Source of the DNA: a virus
DNA: 22,911 bases
IMG/VR virus record: IMGVR_UViG_3300023202_000310
Span: 1 to 22,911 of that record
Reading direction: 5' to 3' (one strand)
Part shown: positions 1-7,136 of the stretch, piece by piece
Layout of the letters: the number at the start of each line of letters is the position of its first letter
How positions within the stretch are numbered: position 1 is the first letter of the stretch
The notes under the pieces: generated by a model
The model's input: only the letters and a program-made list of their open reading frames with translations
Told to the model about the DNA's origin: nothing
Databases searched by the model: none
Made by a program: the position numbers and the translations under genes

Positions 1-5
1 TCATC

Positions 6-31
6 ATGGGTATCCTTGAAATGATACCCAT
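6..31. repeat. 9-bp inverted repeat at window edge
   Basis: ATGGGTATC (6-14) and GATACCCAT (23-31) are exact reverse complements around an 8-nt loop. There is no T-run after either arm, so it is not a typical intrinsic terminator. It lies beside a transposase fragment and may be part of an insertion-sequence end; that is inference. Confidence 0.5.
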
Positions 32-71
32 TCGGGGCTGAAGGGCGTATCCACACCATCACAGAAGTGTC

Positions 72-137
72 CAGCTTCTCCGCCGCAGACCAGCGCCGAC
101 GGCGACCGCCATCGGTGATGATTTCAATCACAGACAT
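72..137 (-). pseudogene. N-terminal fragment of an IS66/IS3-type transposase OrfA
   Basis: Read on the minus strand from an ATG at 137 with a GAGGAGG ribosome binding site upstream (near 165-175), the sequence encodes MSVIEIITDGGRRRRWSAAE followed by KL. This matches the usual start of small HTH-containing OrfA/TnpA proteins of IS66-like elements, where a basic GRRRRWSxxEK stretch leads into the helix-turn-helix. After about 22 residues the similarity stops (next residues DTSVMVWIRPS), so the gene is truncated, probably by another insertion whose TGTCC-like end lies at the junction. The family call rests on this short N-terminus, so IS66 versus IS3 is not settled. Confidence 0.5.
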
Positions 138-149
138 AAGCACGTGCTT
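138..149. repeat. 12-bp perfect palindrome AAGCACGTGCTT
   Basis: The palindrome lies between the presumed ribosome binding site and the start codon of the truncated OrfA gene. Function unknown. The rest of 150-277 shows no gene I can support. Confidence 0.35.
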
Positions 150-277
150 AAGGATAGCCTTAAGCCTCCTCGGTCAGGCCAAGGTGTCCGGTCGAAATGG
201 GGGCCAGTTCACAGATAGAACAGGAAGCCAATGTTACGCCGTCCTTTCGGCGCTCCGCAATAGAGGGGAAAATCCAT

Positions 278-1291
278 TCAAAGTGATACATTTTTGCGAG
301 TATCCAACTTTTTTCGAACACCATCTATGGCCTCTAGCTTGATCGCCCAGTACCCGTCGAACGGCGAACTTAGGTCAAGAAGCGTCATGAAGATCGATGT
401 ATAGAATGTTGGTAATAAAAACACATAAACATAATCGATATTGATTCTCCCTGTTGCTTTACCGAAGAATGACAAAACCATGGTTGTCGACATCAAGAAC
501 ATGATTACTAATATAAAAGGTGACATTCGTTTTTCGATACAAACAGCTCGTTTGCTTCTAAGAGTCGAAACTCGAGTGAGTGCTCTCATTATTTCTTCCA
601 GTGCGATTTCGTCATTCTTGTCGCCAATCTCTAACTTCGATACTACTGAAATTCCCTCCTCAAGTATTACTTCATTCCTAGCAGCAGTTACCACCCTTCC
701 GTCTTTCAGAATATTTTCTACGTACTCTGATAGAAGTGAGCGTAGCTTATGAATTGGTGCGTCGTTAGCTTCAGGGGCGCCGCCCGACATGAAATACTCT
801 GCAAAATCTGCAATTGACCTGATTACACCTGCTTCTTCGTACAGAATATGCTTCAACTCATCAAAATCAGACAAACCTTTCCAAAGAAGGAACGCGGCGC
901 AAATCGCGTATAGAACAGTTACAGAATCCTTGAATATCGGGTTTACCTGAAAAAGAGCTTGGCCGATCCCATCACGAGAGCCGCCAAAGTCTTCAATACC
1001 ATGTTGTTTAAGGTAGCTCGCTAGGCCATTGACATCCCCACTGTCCAACATTTGCGGGAAATAGTGAAACAGTGCCACACAAAAAAGGCCAACTGAAATC
1101 GGAAAAAGTATCCGCACGTTCACTGTATACGAGAGATTGCTCGTCCGAGGCAGAAAAGTCAGAACAAGCGGAAAACCAATCGCAAGCACAACATACCAAG
1201 TAGCAACGCCCGCAATTTCTGCGATCCATGCGGTTCCTAAGACTATGGCGAGATGTATTCCATATATTGATTTTACCCTTGTAATCTTCAT
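278..1291 (-). CDS. Six-TM membrane protein, DUF4239 (bestrophin-like) candidate
   Basis: A 337-aa protein if started at the ATG at 1291; an in-frame ATG at 1303 adds four residues. GAGA/GTGAG just upstream of 1291 is only a weak Shine-Dalgarno. Hydrophobic segments lie near residues 11-27, 31-47, 60-78, 122-138, 257-276 and 286-305. A charged, Glu-rich helical region (about 145-250) sits between the fourth and fifth. This layout, plus the ending LLDLSSPFDGYWAI after the last segment, resembles the DUF4239 'bestrophin-like' family, which typically ends in D-x-PFxG. I see no enzyme motif. The gene is visibly AT-richer than the prophage and lies alone among transposase fragments, which suggests transfer. 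It could equally be an unrelated membrane protein of an accessory module. Confidence 0.6.
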   Translation of the reverse strand: MKITRVKSIYGIHLAIVLGTAWIAEIAGVATWYVVLAIGFPLVLTFLPRTSNLSYTVNVRILFPISVGLFCVALFHYFPQMLDSGDVNGLASYLKQHGIEDFGGSRDGIGQALFQVNPIFKDSVTVLYAICAAFLLWKGLSDFDELKHILYEEAGVIRSIADFAEYFMSGGAPEANDAPIHKLRSLLSEYVENILKDGRVVTAARNEVILEEGISVVSKLEIGDKNDEIALEEIMRALTRVSTLRSKRAVCIEKRMSPFILVIMFLMSTTMVLSFFGKATGRINIDYVYVFLLPTFYTSIFMTLLDLSSPFDGYWAIKLEAIDGVRKKLDTRKNVSL

Positions 1292-1303
1292 CTCACGTCT
1301 CAT

Positions 1304-1735
1304 TCAATTTTTGACTATATGTCTGAGGAATTTATTGCACAAAACTCACGTCTTAATCATAACCGGAAAACTACGAGTATTACCAGCGCGACGGTTGAGC
1401 CCACGCTATCGATGAAACAGGTAAGCATTGGCGGTCGTCGCGCATCAAAAGTCCGGCCCAATAACTATACCAAACTTCATTATGCCGCTCATACTTCAGG
1501 AGCTGAAAACCGTTACCCACCATCAATCCCAACTTCGCAAAGTCCGCTCGCTGCGCATTGCGGACCTCGGAATCCCGCGCAGCGAATTTCCGCTCCCCGC
1601 CCTTCTTTGACGTTTGCCGCATGGCCACGCATGCCGGCGAACGATAAATCGCGTCAGTTTCCTGTCAAAGGCGCTCCAGTGCGGTGACCATTTGCGGCGA
1701 CAAGAACGAATTGTTATAGTCATTGTGCTCAGATC
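1304..1735. other. Gene-poor spacer
   Basis: About 430 bp upstream of the six-TM gene. Short overlapping open frames exist on both strands, but none has a convincing start, ribosome binding site or family resemblance. Composition changes from AT-rich (1304-1380) to GC-rich. It probably holds decayed mobile-element or phage sequence, but I recognise nothing specific. Confidence 0.4.
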
Positions 1736-1938
1736 GGTGGGGCCGCTTTCCTGCATTCACCGGCCTTGAGCGCCAGGGCGAAGGCGGTTGCCCTTCGGCT
1801 TTTTCCAGATCAATCAGAAATTTATGGCCTCCGATAGATCCGCAATCCGGATCGTATATTCGACTTGGCGCGCGGGCGGCCGCGAAAGAATGTCAGGTCC
1901 GACCAATGGCCATTATCGGCATCGGCCACCAGGCCGAT
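1736..1938 (-). repeat. Direct repeat copy 1 (3' end of head gene gp30)
   Basis: Nearly identical to 4076-4278 at a constant offset of 2340 bp, with 8 mismatches counted over about 200 bp and no indel. On the minus strand it encodes the last ~38 residues of the F-type head protein, through the same stop codon (1822-1824), plus about 85 bp of downstream sequence. Within the coding part the frame is preserved with one Gly-to-Asp change. Both copies lose similarity just left of the GGTGGGG block. Confidence 0.9.
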
Positions 1939-1944
1939 CTCGAC

Positions 1945-2071
1945 ACCTGGCCGACCCACTACAGACCCACTACAGACCCACTACAACATCGAACGCCCGC
2001 ATCTGGGCTATCGAAACATGGGGCGACGACCCATCGAAACCGTCATGTCATTCGTAAGTCAAGAAGGTTAA
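1945..2071 (+). pseudogene. C-terminal fragment of an rve-type (IS3/IS481) transposase
   Basis: The plus-strand frame ends in HYNIERPHLGYRNMGRRPIE, then TVMSFVSQEG and a TAA at 2069-2071. The YNxERPHxGYR...GRxP pattern is the typical end of retroviral-type integrase domains in IS3/IS481 transposases. Only ~40 residues remain and the DDE core is absent. AGTGGACA follows the stop, in keeping with the TGTCCACT-like ends of such elements. The fragment interrupts a copy of the phage head gene. Confidence 0.65.
1953..1985 (+). repeat. Three tandem 11-bp units GACCCACTACA
   Basis: GACCCACTACA occurs three times head to tail (1953-1963, 1964-1974, 1975-1985) inside the transposase fragment. An 11-bp unit shifts the reading frame with each copy, so expansion here would itself disrupt the frame. 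Confidence 0.85.
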
Positions 2072-2201
2072 GTGGACATATTGATATAGCGCCGCTGCAA
2101 CAAAACCCAGCCCCGACCAGACTGAACGCGCGACCTCTTTATCCGTTTCAGTTGATTTGTATCAAAACACAACCAAGTCATTATCCCGATCCCGTTGAAA
2201 A

Positions 2202-3254
2202 TTACGGACGTTGTGAGAGCAGAAAAATTGCCACCGTAATTATCAAGCCCATTACGCCGATGACCAACCCAACAAAATAATCATAGATCTTGAGGCGCCT
2301 GGAGCAGCCGTCAATTAGTGACTGAAATATACCAATTGTCGGATTGTACTCGTTCTCAGGAGAATAGTTTTGGCTTTTGTCATAGATTTCCCAAAGAACT
2401 CTGGACAACGTATTGGCATGGTAAAAATAGCAAATTGCTTTTTTCAACAGGCGTATTTTACGAAAGATATGCTCCATCACGTTATAATAGTAATGCACAG
2501 ATAACAAAAAAATCAAAATAATTGGAATTGAAACAACTAAAAATTTTGTAATTAAAGTTCCGCTCAGGCCAATAGCAGCAGTGATATATAAAGAAAAACC
2601 ACCGAGCGCTGGAACGCCAAATATCAGTAGCTTTCCAATTTCACTTTGTCGAATTAGATCAGTTCTCCAAAATCCTGCATGTTCATCGATTGATTTTACC
2701 ATTGAGCACGTACGATCAAAAATTTTGTTGTACAATTTTTTCGTGACGAGAAGGCCTTTTTCATCGGTGACAGATCCAGTCGACCTTTTCAAGGCACGCA
2801 CTTCTGACAAATATCGAGAATCCAGGCAAACCTCAGCGAGGCTGCTCTTTTCTGTCCATGTATCATCCTGGATACAATGACGTTCTTTGTAATGATTAAC
2901 AAATTGGTCGGAAAATGGGTCTTCGACTAGAACCGGACTTAAGCGAAATTCGTCTCGATTAGTTGCTCTGCCGGAACGATGGAGTAGGTGACAGTGTTTT
3001 GTCCGCTCCTTAATTTCAAACGAAATTTGGCGAGCTACGTGCAATATAGAAGTGGGAGGTTGAGCATCTTTTGTTTTGATCTGGAATACAATAATTCCAT
3101 CGTTCAGAGCGCAATATCGAAAGCGGGCGGAAAAATCATCAGAGACTTCAAATTTGTCCCATTCTTGATCGCGTAATATCTTTTTCTGAATTGGAATGGA
3201 CGGAACAGGCCGCCAGTCAACAAAGGTGAACTGATTCCCGATTATGTCTGTCAT
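2202..3254 (-). CDS. 350-aa protein with soluble N-terminus and three TM segments
   Basis: Started at the ATG at 3254; a GTG two codons upstream (3260) is possible, and neither has a clear Shine-Dalgarno. Residues 1-205 are predicted soluble, mixed charged, with several His and Cys residues (for example HCHLLHRSGR at 88-97). Hydrophobic segments follow at about 209-232, 236-257 and 326-347. The loop between the second and third segments is long and basic to aromatic (EHIFRKIRLLKKAICYFYHA). I recognise no family. It lies 27 bp downstream of the 165-aa gene on the same strand, so the two are probably co-transcribed. Both are AT-rich, unlike the phage genes around them. A soluble domain tethered by membrane helices occurs in some phage-defence effectors, but I see no motif that establishes this. 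Confidence 0.75.
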   Translation of the reverse strand: MTDIIGNQFTFVDWRPVPSIPIQKKILRDQEWDKFEVSDDFSARFRYCALNDGIIVFQIKTKDAQPPTSILHVARQISFEIKERTKHCHLLHRSGRATNRDEFRLSPVLVEDPFSDQFVNHYKERHCIQDDTWTEKSSLAEVCLDSRYLSEVRALKRSTGSVTDEKGLLVTKKLYNKIFDRTCSMVKSIDEHAGFWRTDLIRQSEIGKLLIFGVPALGGFSLYITAAIGLSGTLITKFLVVSIPIILIFLLSVHYYYNVMEHIFRKIRLLKKAICYFYHANTLSRVLWEIYDKSQNYSPENEYNPTIGIFQSLIDGCSRRLKIYDYFVGLVIGVMGLIITVAIFLLSQRP

Positions 3255-3281
3255 CGCCACGATCTACCGTTTAAAAGTCAG

Positions 3282-3779
3282 TTACGATTTATCGGTGGTA
3301 TTTAAAATCTTATATGTCTGCGAATCAACAATTATCTGTTTAGGAATGTAATTCTGAATTGTAAGTTCGTTTTCGTAATTTGCGTACCCCATCTTCCGTC
3401 TTTTTTGTTTATCTATTTCATGGACTACCACTCTTAAAATACGATGTCCATTTTCGCGAATTACGACAAGCTCTTCAGACAAAATTCCTTCATCTATACC
3501 AAAAATAATTGTTTCATATTCTTGTTCTGTGAGGCTGGTCTCGTCTAGTATAAATGCTTTTCCTTGCTTCAGTTTTTCGAAAAGGTTTGAAGGGATTTGA
3601 TTCAGGCATTCTTTAGTCAAAGCAAGTTTTGAAAGATCAGCTCCTGCTCCGTTTGGCTTGGCAGCTTTGCATGTTTTAGATGGCGGCATATGGGTTAGCT
3701 CAAAGATATTTTTTGCAGAGAATGTGCGAATCGTTTGCTGACATAAACAGCTGAACGCATTGATTCTATCAGACAACAT
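3282..3779 (-). CDS. 165-aa soluble protein of unknown function
   Basis: First gene of the two-gene AT-rich cassette. The longest form starts at the ATG at 3779; an internal ATG at 3689 (MPPSKTC) is an alternative that would give 135 aa. Neither start has a good ribosome binding site. No hydrophobic segment is visible. The C-terminal half (EELVVIRENGHRILRVVVHE, then basic IDKQKRRK) looks like a small alpha/beta fold with a charged helix. I do not recognise the family. The stop is 27 bp before the start of the three-TM protein, which suggests joint expression and perhaps a joint function (cytosolic partner plus membrane partner); this is inference. Confidence 0.65.
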   Translation of the reverse strand: MLSDRINAFSCLCQQTIRTFSAKNIFELTHMPPSKTCKAAKPNGAGADLSKLALTKECLNQIPSNLFEKLKQGKAFILDETSLTEQEYETIIFGIDEGILSEELVVIRENGHRILRVVVHEIDKQKRRKMGYANYENELTIQNYIPKQIIVDSQTYKILNTTDKS

Positions 3780-3911
3780 ATTTTGCGAGGTGTAAATACT
3801 GAGTTACCAGCTTACTCTACGTTCTCTGCTAAGAGGCCATCCGGGAATTAAGGGTTGAGGGAAAGGGGCGGTTGTGATTCACCGGCTTTTGCAGAAACTC
3901 GGAGGATCAAA
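3780..3911. other. Spacer upstream of the two-gene cassette
   Basis: About 130 bp between the cassette and the IS5-like fragment. It should contain the cassette promoter (minus strand), but no strong -35/-10 pair stands out. The right part (about 3850-3911), running up to a GGAGG ribosome binding site, is probably the left end of the truncated IS5-like element. Confidence 0.35.
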
Positions 3912-4013
3912 ATGGCCTGGACCCCTTTCACTCGCGCCGATCATGACAGAAGTCGGCTCCGCTACACAAGTGACATGACGGATGCGGAATTTGAGCGGAT
4001 TGCCCCGCTTCTG
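3912..4013 (+). pseudogene. N-terminal fragment of an IS5-family transposase
   Basis: From an ATG at 3912 with GGAGG seven bases upstream, the frame encodes 34 residues beginning MAWTPFTRADHDRSRLRYTS and continuing DMTDAEFERIAPLL. This is the characteristic start of IS5-family (IS427-like) transposases. The next codons (IFGLMNTRLI and a stop) no longer fit the family, so the gene was cut at about 4013. The break is immediately next to the repeat holding the end of the phage head gene. That fits a model in which insertion-sequence activity removed the phage late region. Confidence 0.7.
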
Positions 4014-4075
4014 ATATTCGGGCTGATGAACACGCGCCTGATCTAGTCAATTTCTTTAATTGCCATTGCCAATCT

Positions 4076-4278
4076 GGTGGGGCCGCTTTCCCGCATTTAC
4101 CGGTCTTGAGCGCCAGGGCGAAAGCGGTTGCCCGTCGGCTTTTTCCAGATCAATCAGAAATTTATGGCCTCCGATAGATCCGCAATCCGGATCGTATATT
4201 CGACTTGGCGCGCGGGCGGCCGCGAAAGAATGTCAGGCCCGACCAATGGCCATTATCAGCATCGGCGACCAGGCCGAT
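4076..4278 (-). repeat. Direct repeat copy 2 (intact gp30 3' end)
   Basis: Partner of 1736-1938 in the same orientation. It contains the 3' end of the intact head gene and ~85 bp beyond its stop. The pair brackets the two-gene cassette and the IS5 fragment, so recombination between the copies would delete about 2.3 kb. Confidence 0.9.
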
Positions 4279-5394
4279 GGTCCGGCCCTTGCTGATTTTA
4301 ATCAGCTTGATATAGCGCCGCCGCAACACGACGCGTCTCGACTTTGTCGATTGCGCCCAGCCAACCCAGATTTCGGCCGGGTCGGAGACCAGTTCCGGAA
4401 TAAGCGGGAAATAGCGCTCGCGGCCATCCTGGCGGGTTTCATTATCAAGCAGGTGATCGACGATGGCCTGGTTAAGGCTGACCCGGTCGCCAAGCGGGTC
4501 GGCGACAATCAAATCATCGCCGCCCAACGCGTCGCGCAATGCCTGGCGAAAGCCTTTCTCATTTCCGGGCCGCACGCCTTTCCCCGGACCGCGTTTTGGC
4601 GTATCGAGCGGCAACGGATCAAGCGTGATCTGAAGCTCGCCCGGCGCGCTCAGCGCTTCCCAGGGGCCATGGGCTTCCTGCGCCCGCGTCGCCGTGGCGC
4701 GGCCAAAAGCGGCTTCACCGACATTATAGGCAAAACCGGGGGCGATGCCTTTCGGCGCCTGGACAATGACCGGTCCGGATGGCGTTTGAATCGTGTGATC
4801 GACCAGCGGACTTGGCGGCGCGCGTTTGGAAATCTTCAGCCCATAACGTTTCAGATCGCGTTCATTCAGCGATTGCACCTGGCACCGGCATCCCCAACCG
4901 TTGGGTGAAAAATGGCTGCGCCACCAATTATGATCCACCGGCAAAACCACGTCATGCCATTTGGCGTGCTCGGGCCGGCTGTATTTTTGCTTCAATTCCG
5001 GGTCGGCATGGACATATCGCAAATACGGCCGCTGCGCCTTGACCCGCTGGATTTGCGCCCATTTGCCCGCCGCATAGGCATTTCGCAAATTGGTATTGAA
5101 AATCACCCGGGACCGCCAGCCGCGCGATCCCTTGTAGCTCCAGCCATGTGTCTCAATGATTTTATCAAAGTCCTGGCGGAATTGTTCAAGCGTTGTGCCG
5201 TCTTCGATGGCGCGGTTTACCGCATCGTGAAAATCGCTGAGCAATTGCTTGTTCTGCGCCCCGGCAATGACAAAGGCGCGGGCATGCATGCCTTGCCAGA
5301 TATCGCTCCAGGTCTCTGTCGGCAGGTCGATCTTGTCGCGCAGGAACGCAATCGCTTCGGTTGGATTTGCCGCAAACGGCCTAACATCTGGCAT
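4162..5394 (-). CDS. Mu F-type head morphogenesis protein with C-terminal PBECR-like nuclease domain
   Basis: 410 aa from the ATG at 5394, with GGGGA eight bases upstream (GGGGATTAAAGATG); a TTG at 5412 is less likely. Residues about 30-175 match the phage Mu F/SPP1 gp7 head-morphogenesis domain. They include the conserved H-x-x-W...LPVDHNWWRSHFSPNGWGCR block (about 143-171), which is typical of minor head proteins that sit at the portal. Residues about 285-408 look like a PBECR2 domain (phage barnase/EndoU/colicin/RelE-like nuclease), with R-x-R-Y-F-P-L-I-P near 326-333, DPAEIWVGW at 338-346 and the ending LTFFRG...RSGLRIYRR. In many Mu-like phages such nucleases are fused to this protein. 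It follows the portal gene after an unusual 122-bp gap and is the last phage gene present. Confidence 0.85.
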   Translation of the reverse strand: MPDVRPFAANPTEAIAFLRDKIDLPTETWSDIWQGMHARAFVIAGAQNKQLLSDFHDAVNRAIEDGTTLEQFRQDFDKIIETHGWSYKGSRGWRSRVIFNTNLRNAYAAGKWAQIQRVKAQRPYLRYVHADPELKQKYSRPEHAKWHDVVLPVDHNWWRSHFSPNGWGCRCQVQSLNERDLKRYGLKISKRAPPSPLVDHTIQTPSGPVIVQAPKGIAPGFAYNVGEAAFGRATATRAQEAHGPWEALSAPGELQITLDPLPLDTPKRGPGKGVRPGNEKGFRQALRDALGGDDLIVADPLGDRVSLNQAIVDHLLDNETRQDGRERYFPLIPELVSDPAEIWVGWAQSTKSRRVVLRRRYIKLIKISKGRTIGLVADADNGHWSGLTFFRGRPRAKSNIRSGLRIYRRP

Positions 5395-5516
5395 CTTTAA
5401 TCCCCGAAACAAGCGGGTAAAAAGACCGCCGAAGGTGGAAAGCGCGACTGCGCGCCGACCGGTCAGGTCGCCCCCGCGGAGGCTTCAGCTTTGCTGAATT
5501 GCAGCGAGCGAAATAA
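5395..5516. other. 122-bp gap between portal and head gene
   Basis: Almost all other genes in this operon overlap or nearly touch, so this gap is unusual. One minus-strand frame is open across it, but it lacks a start and looks like a shadow. GC-rich short inverted sequences are present; no function is evident. Confidence 0.4.
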
Positions 5517-7133
5517 TCAGGCATCGGACGAATCCGCTTCGTCGCGCCCCGACAATTCCGCAAAGGCCAGTGCGGCGCGCAAGGCGCCGGCAAGTTGGTC
5601 CTGTGGCAGATCGGGCGATAATCTGAGCAAAGCCGCACGCACGTCTTCCAGCGTTTCGGCGCCGCGCACCAGCTCGGCGATTTTGTTGATCGTGATATCC
5701 GTTGCGCCCTGCGCCTGCGCTTCGAGTTCCTCGCGCAGCGCGTCCAGGCCGTCAGGCTGCCCCGCCCCCAAGGTATCGGCAATGGCGGCCTGCCGCGCCT
5801 GTGTCGCTGCCTCGGCATCAATATCGTCAAGCTCGCCTGGTTCCGCGGTTGCGGTTTCAGACCCCGCTATTGGCAAGTGCGCAGGTGGCGGCGCCAGGAT
5901 ATCGGCGTCATCGTCTGGCACCGGCAAGCCGACAAGTTCATTCATGTCGGATTTAGCGACGCGCAACCCCAGCGGCACAAGTTTTTCAACCGCGTCGACC
6001 ACTGGCCCGAGTTCAATTTCATCGCGCCGTCCGATGCGAATTTTCGGATATTGTTTTTGCGGGCCGGAATCCAGTTGCACCCATGGCCGCACCAGATCGC
6101 GGTTTAGGGTCGCAGATAGCTCCTTGGCGTCGGCGCGTTCGATATCCTCCTGGACCTGGCGGTGTTCCTTGCTGACCGCGTGGCCGCCCGATATCGCATC
6201 CGTTGTCGTCGTTTGACCCAGCACCACTTTGGAGATTTGCTGATCCAGCCAGTCGGCGCGTTCGCGAAACAGTTGCGAGCCGTTGGTTGTTGCTGGTGGA
6301 TCAATAAAATCGATTAACATGGAATCCGGGATGATCGCCGCGCAATCGCCGGCAATATTTGCCACCGCGCGAAACAAGGTCTCTTTGTCTTCGTCGCTCG
6401 CGCCCGCGCCATATTTGCCGACGCGGATCGGCTGACCGTAACTCTGCACAAAGATCGCCCAGTCGCGTAATGAGAAGGCCTTGAACATCCAGGCCCAGAC
6501 GGCCACGCGGGCGATTCCAGAGCGTATTGGCAAACCGGATTTTGCCTTGATGACCGTCTGGATAAACTTGAACGGCGGTAATGCTTGGTCGCCAGAATCG
6601 GTTCTGAGCAACGGCGTTTTGCCGTCGCTGCGATCGAATGTGAACCAGCGCGGATCGCGCCATTCGAGCCGTTCCGGCTTCCATTGCCCTTCGGACGTAT
6701 CCCAGATGATTTCGGTCATCGAGATGCCTTTGCCGATGGCATCCAGAATATCGAACAATTCACCGCTCAATTCGTCGCGCTCGATCCAGTCACGCACCAT
6801 ATCGGCATGGCGCATATGGTCGGCGTCATCTGATGCCGCATCGACAACGATTTCCAACTGCGACACCGATCGTTTTCGCGTCGAGAGGACCCCGGTATAA
6901 TGGGGGTCGCGTTCTTCAATCAGTTCCGCCAACTCAAAAAACCGCAGCGGGTCGCCCTGGTCCGCCTGGCGCAGGATGACAGCCAGCCGGTCCGGTGTCA
7001 GTCCGTCCGCCGGATAGCCGGATATCACCGAGCGCACACCGGTCAGGGTTGGACCGGCAACGTCCTTTTTCAAAACGCCGCGTTGCAGCGGCCGGCCATG
7101 TTTATCGACGAGTGGCGGTGGGCGATCGGTCAT
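5517..7133 (-). CDS. Phage portal protein, DUF935 (Mu gp29-like)
   Basis: 538 aa, starting three bases after the terminase stop. The portal ring sits at one capsid vertex and is the channel for DNA packaging and ejection. Family signatures are visible: LIEERDPHYTGVLSTRKRSV near residues 71-90, KGISMTEIIWD near 135-145, SGIARVAVWAWMFKAFSLRD in the middle, and the GQTTTTDAISGGHAVSKEH segment that is highly typical of DUF935 proteins. The last ~130 residues are acidic and Ala-rich, a variable tail. Length is in the usual range. Its partners here are the large terminase upstream and the F-type head protein downstream. Confidence 0.93.
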   Translation of the reverse strand: MTDRPPPLVDKHGRPLQRGVLKKDVAGPTLTGVRSVISGYPADGLTPDRLAVILRQADQGDPLRFFELAELIEERDPHYTGVLSTRKRSVSQLEIVVDAASDDADHMRHADMVRDWIERDELSGELFDILDAIGKGISMTEIIWDTSEGQWKPERLEWRDPRWFTFDRSDGKTPLLRTDSGDQALPPFKFIQTVIKAKSGLPIRSGIARVAVWAWMFKAFSLRDWAIFVQSYGQPIRVGKYGAGASDEDKETLFRAVANIAGDCAAIIPDSMLIDFIDPPATTNGSQLFRERADWLDQQISKVVLGQTTTTDAISGGHAVSKEHRQVQEDIERADAKELSATLNRDLVRPWVQLDSGPQKQYPKIRIGRRDEIELGPVVDAVEKLVPLGLRVAKSDMNELVGLPVPDDDADILAPPPAHLPIAGSETATAEPGELDDIDAEAATQARQAAIADTLGAGQPDGLDALREELEAQAQGATDITINKIAELVRGAETLEDVRAALLRLSPDLPQDQLAGALRAALAFAELSGRDEADSSDA

Positions 7134-7136
7134 CGG

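Larger units (their letters stand above)
1822..2102 (-). pseudogene. Broken second copy of the gp30 head-protein 3' end
   Basis: Positions 1822-1938 match the 3' end of the complete gene at 4162. Positions 2080-2102 (TTGATATAGCGCCGCTGCAA) match 4307-4329 of the same gene. The ~28 bp that should lie between (4279-4306) are replaced by about 140 bp of transposase-derived sequence (1939-2079). This is therefore a gp30 fragment split by an insertion. After about 2105 no similarity to gp30 is visible. It may come from a second related prophage or from a tandem duplication that was later eroded. Confidence 0.75.

Noticed and set aside
1380-1756. Minus-strand frames that might be the next phage gene (G) after the duplicated gp30 end
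   Set aside because: Neither the sequence nor the composition matches virion morphogenesis proteins, and the frame is broken.
1953-1985. Possible CRISPR array
   Set aside because: The repeats are 11 bp, directly abutting, with no spacers and no cas genes.
1723-2280. 185-codon plus-strand frame over the repeat and transposase fragment
   Set aside because: Runs through gp30-derived sequence in antisense, then a different frame of the transposase remnant; not a coherent protein.
278-3779. Mom/Com-type DNA modification genes of a Mu right end
   Set aside because: None of the three AT-rich proteins resembles Mom acyltransferase or the small zinc-binding Com.
4060-4908. Long plus-strand open frame (282 codons) across the head gene
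   Set aside because: Opposite to gp30, whose domains are clear; this frame has no family resemblance and runs into the repeat. A shadow of GC-rich coding sequence.
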